Positions 63,859-64,000 of a stretch of 64,000 nt of DNA are shown in pieces. The notes beneath the pieces were generated by a model. That model did not search any database. It saw only the letters and a program-made list of their open reading frames with translations, and was not told the origin of the DNA. This DNA is from Myxococcales bacterium (GTDB lineage Bacteria > Myxococcota_A > Polyangia > Polyangiales > JAFGIB01), in contig JAOUOP010000005.1 of assembly GCA_029880325.1 (NCBI GenBank), positions 62,001 through 126,000 of the forward strand. The letters run 5' to 3'. Positions within the stretch are counted from its first letter, which is position 1. Each line of letters opens with the position of its first letter. The translations under genes were made by a program, and so were the position numbers.

Positions 63859-64000
63859 TCAGCGCGCCTCGGGAAACCCCCTATGCTCGACCGTCAGCGG
63901 CAGCTCGACGGGCTCGAAGCCCTCGAGTTCCAGCACGAAGGACGAGGCCTCGCCCTGCTGGTCCGAGGCGGCGAAGCCCAGCCGAGGCAGGAGATCGCGC
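63859..64000 (-). CDS. 3' end of an unidentified gene (continues outside window)
   Basis: Only the last 46 codons are inside, reading LLPRLGFAASDQQGEASSFV, LELEGFEPVELPLTVEH and RGFPEAR to TGA 63859. The frame is GC-biased like real genes and lies 19 bp upstream of the SGNH-like gene, so it probably belongs to the same operon. It is too short to identify. Confidence 0.6.
   Translation of the reverse strand, partial: RDLLPRLGFAASDQQGEASSFVLELEGFEPVELPLTVEHRGFPEAR

Overview
The window is about 64 kb of high-GC chromosomal DNA (mostly close to 70% by eye, with a few poorer patches). It reads as a chromosome of a large-genome, predatory or social deltaproteobacterial-type organism (Myxococcota or a relative). 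The reasons are four Ser/Thr protein kinase genes fused to TPR, AAA or membrane modules, abundant TPR proteins, a PilZ protein, an HD-GYP protein, sigma-54, Cys-rich lipoproteins with CNGVDDDCDG-type motifs, and several small proteins I do not recognise. I saw no tRNA, rRNA, CRISPR array, intact insertion sequence or prophage. The genus cannot be fixed from this alone.

Layout. 1-3.4 kb: the 3' end of sucA (2-oxoglutarate dehydrogenase E1) and a membrane histidine kinase. 3.6-5.2 kb: an orphan ORF of lower GC, then a decayed stretch with two tandem copies of a 166-bp palindromic element and a broken TPR-like ORF. 5.2-8.1 kb: a spermidine-synthase-like membrane fusion protein. 8.5-11.5 kb (minus): phoH and a GAF/HD-GYP gene. 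11.6-17.7 kb (minus): a 2024-residue pseudokinase-like TPR protein. 18-23 kb: a ferredoxin and TPR protein, diverging from bamD, TPR, queD, plsC and an IPT-like gene. 23-27.7 kb: a Ser/Thr kinase, a DUF2079-type membrane protein and a Cys-rich lipoprotein. 27.7-33.5 kb (minus): metG, an acyl-CoA dehydrogenase, and the xseA-aroE pair. 33.8-37.6 kb (minus): a kinase-AAA-TPR protein, flanked by palindromic elements on both sides. 38-41 kb (minus): manA, a UDP-galactopyranose-mutase-like flavoprotein and a glycosyltransferase, probably one operon for surface polysaccharide. 41.2-45.7 kb: a tightly packed set (Nudix, DUF4920, zinc-ribbon membrane protein, PilZ, DUF3467 and others). 46-47.8 kb: rpoN-hpf. 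47.8-54 kb: a large Cys/Gly-rich lipoprotein, a MEMO protein, a SIMPL-domain protein and a Lys/Glu-repeat lipoprotein. 54-57.5 kb: an aminotransferase diverging from a folB-cupin fusion, an SDR and a truncated alpha/beta hydrolase. 57.5-64 kb (minus): a kinase-AAA-GAF protein of visibly lower GC, a decayed ORF, and an SGNH-like acetyltransferase-associated protein at the right edge.

Two genome-wide signals stand out more than any single gene. First, 160-172-bp interspersed elements with long perfect or near-perfect terminal inverted repeats (three copies of one type, one of a second, one of a third). The first two types share a conserved core but have unrelated palindromic arms. Second, a TANNNT-like -10 hexamer lies only 6-9 nt upstream of the start codon in about a dozen genes, many with GTG starts and no Shine-Dalgarno sequence. 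That suggests leaderless transcription is common in this genome.
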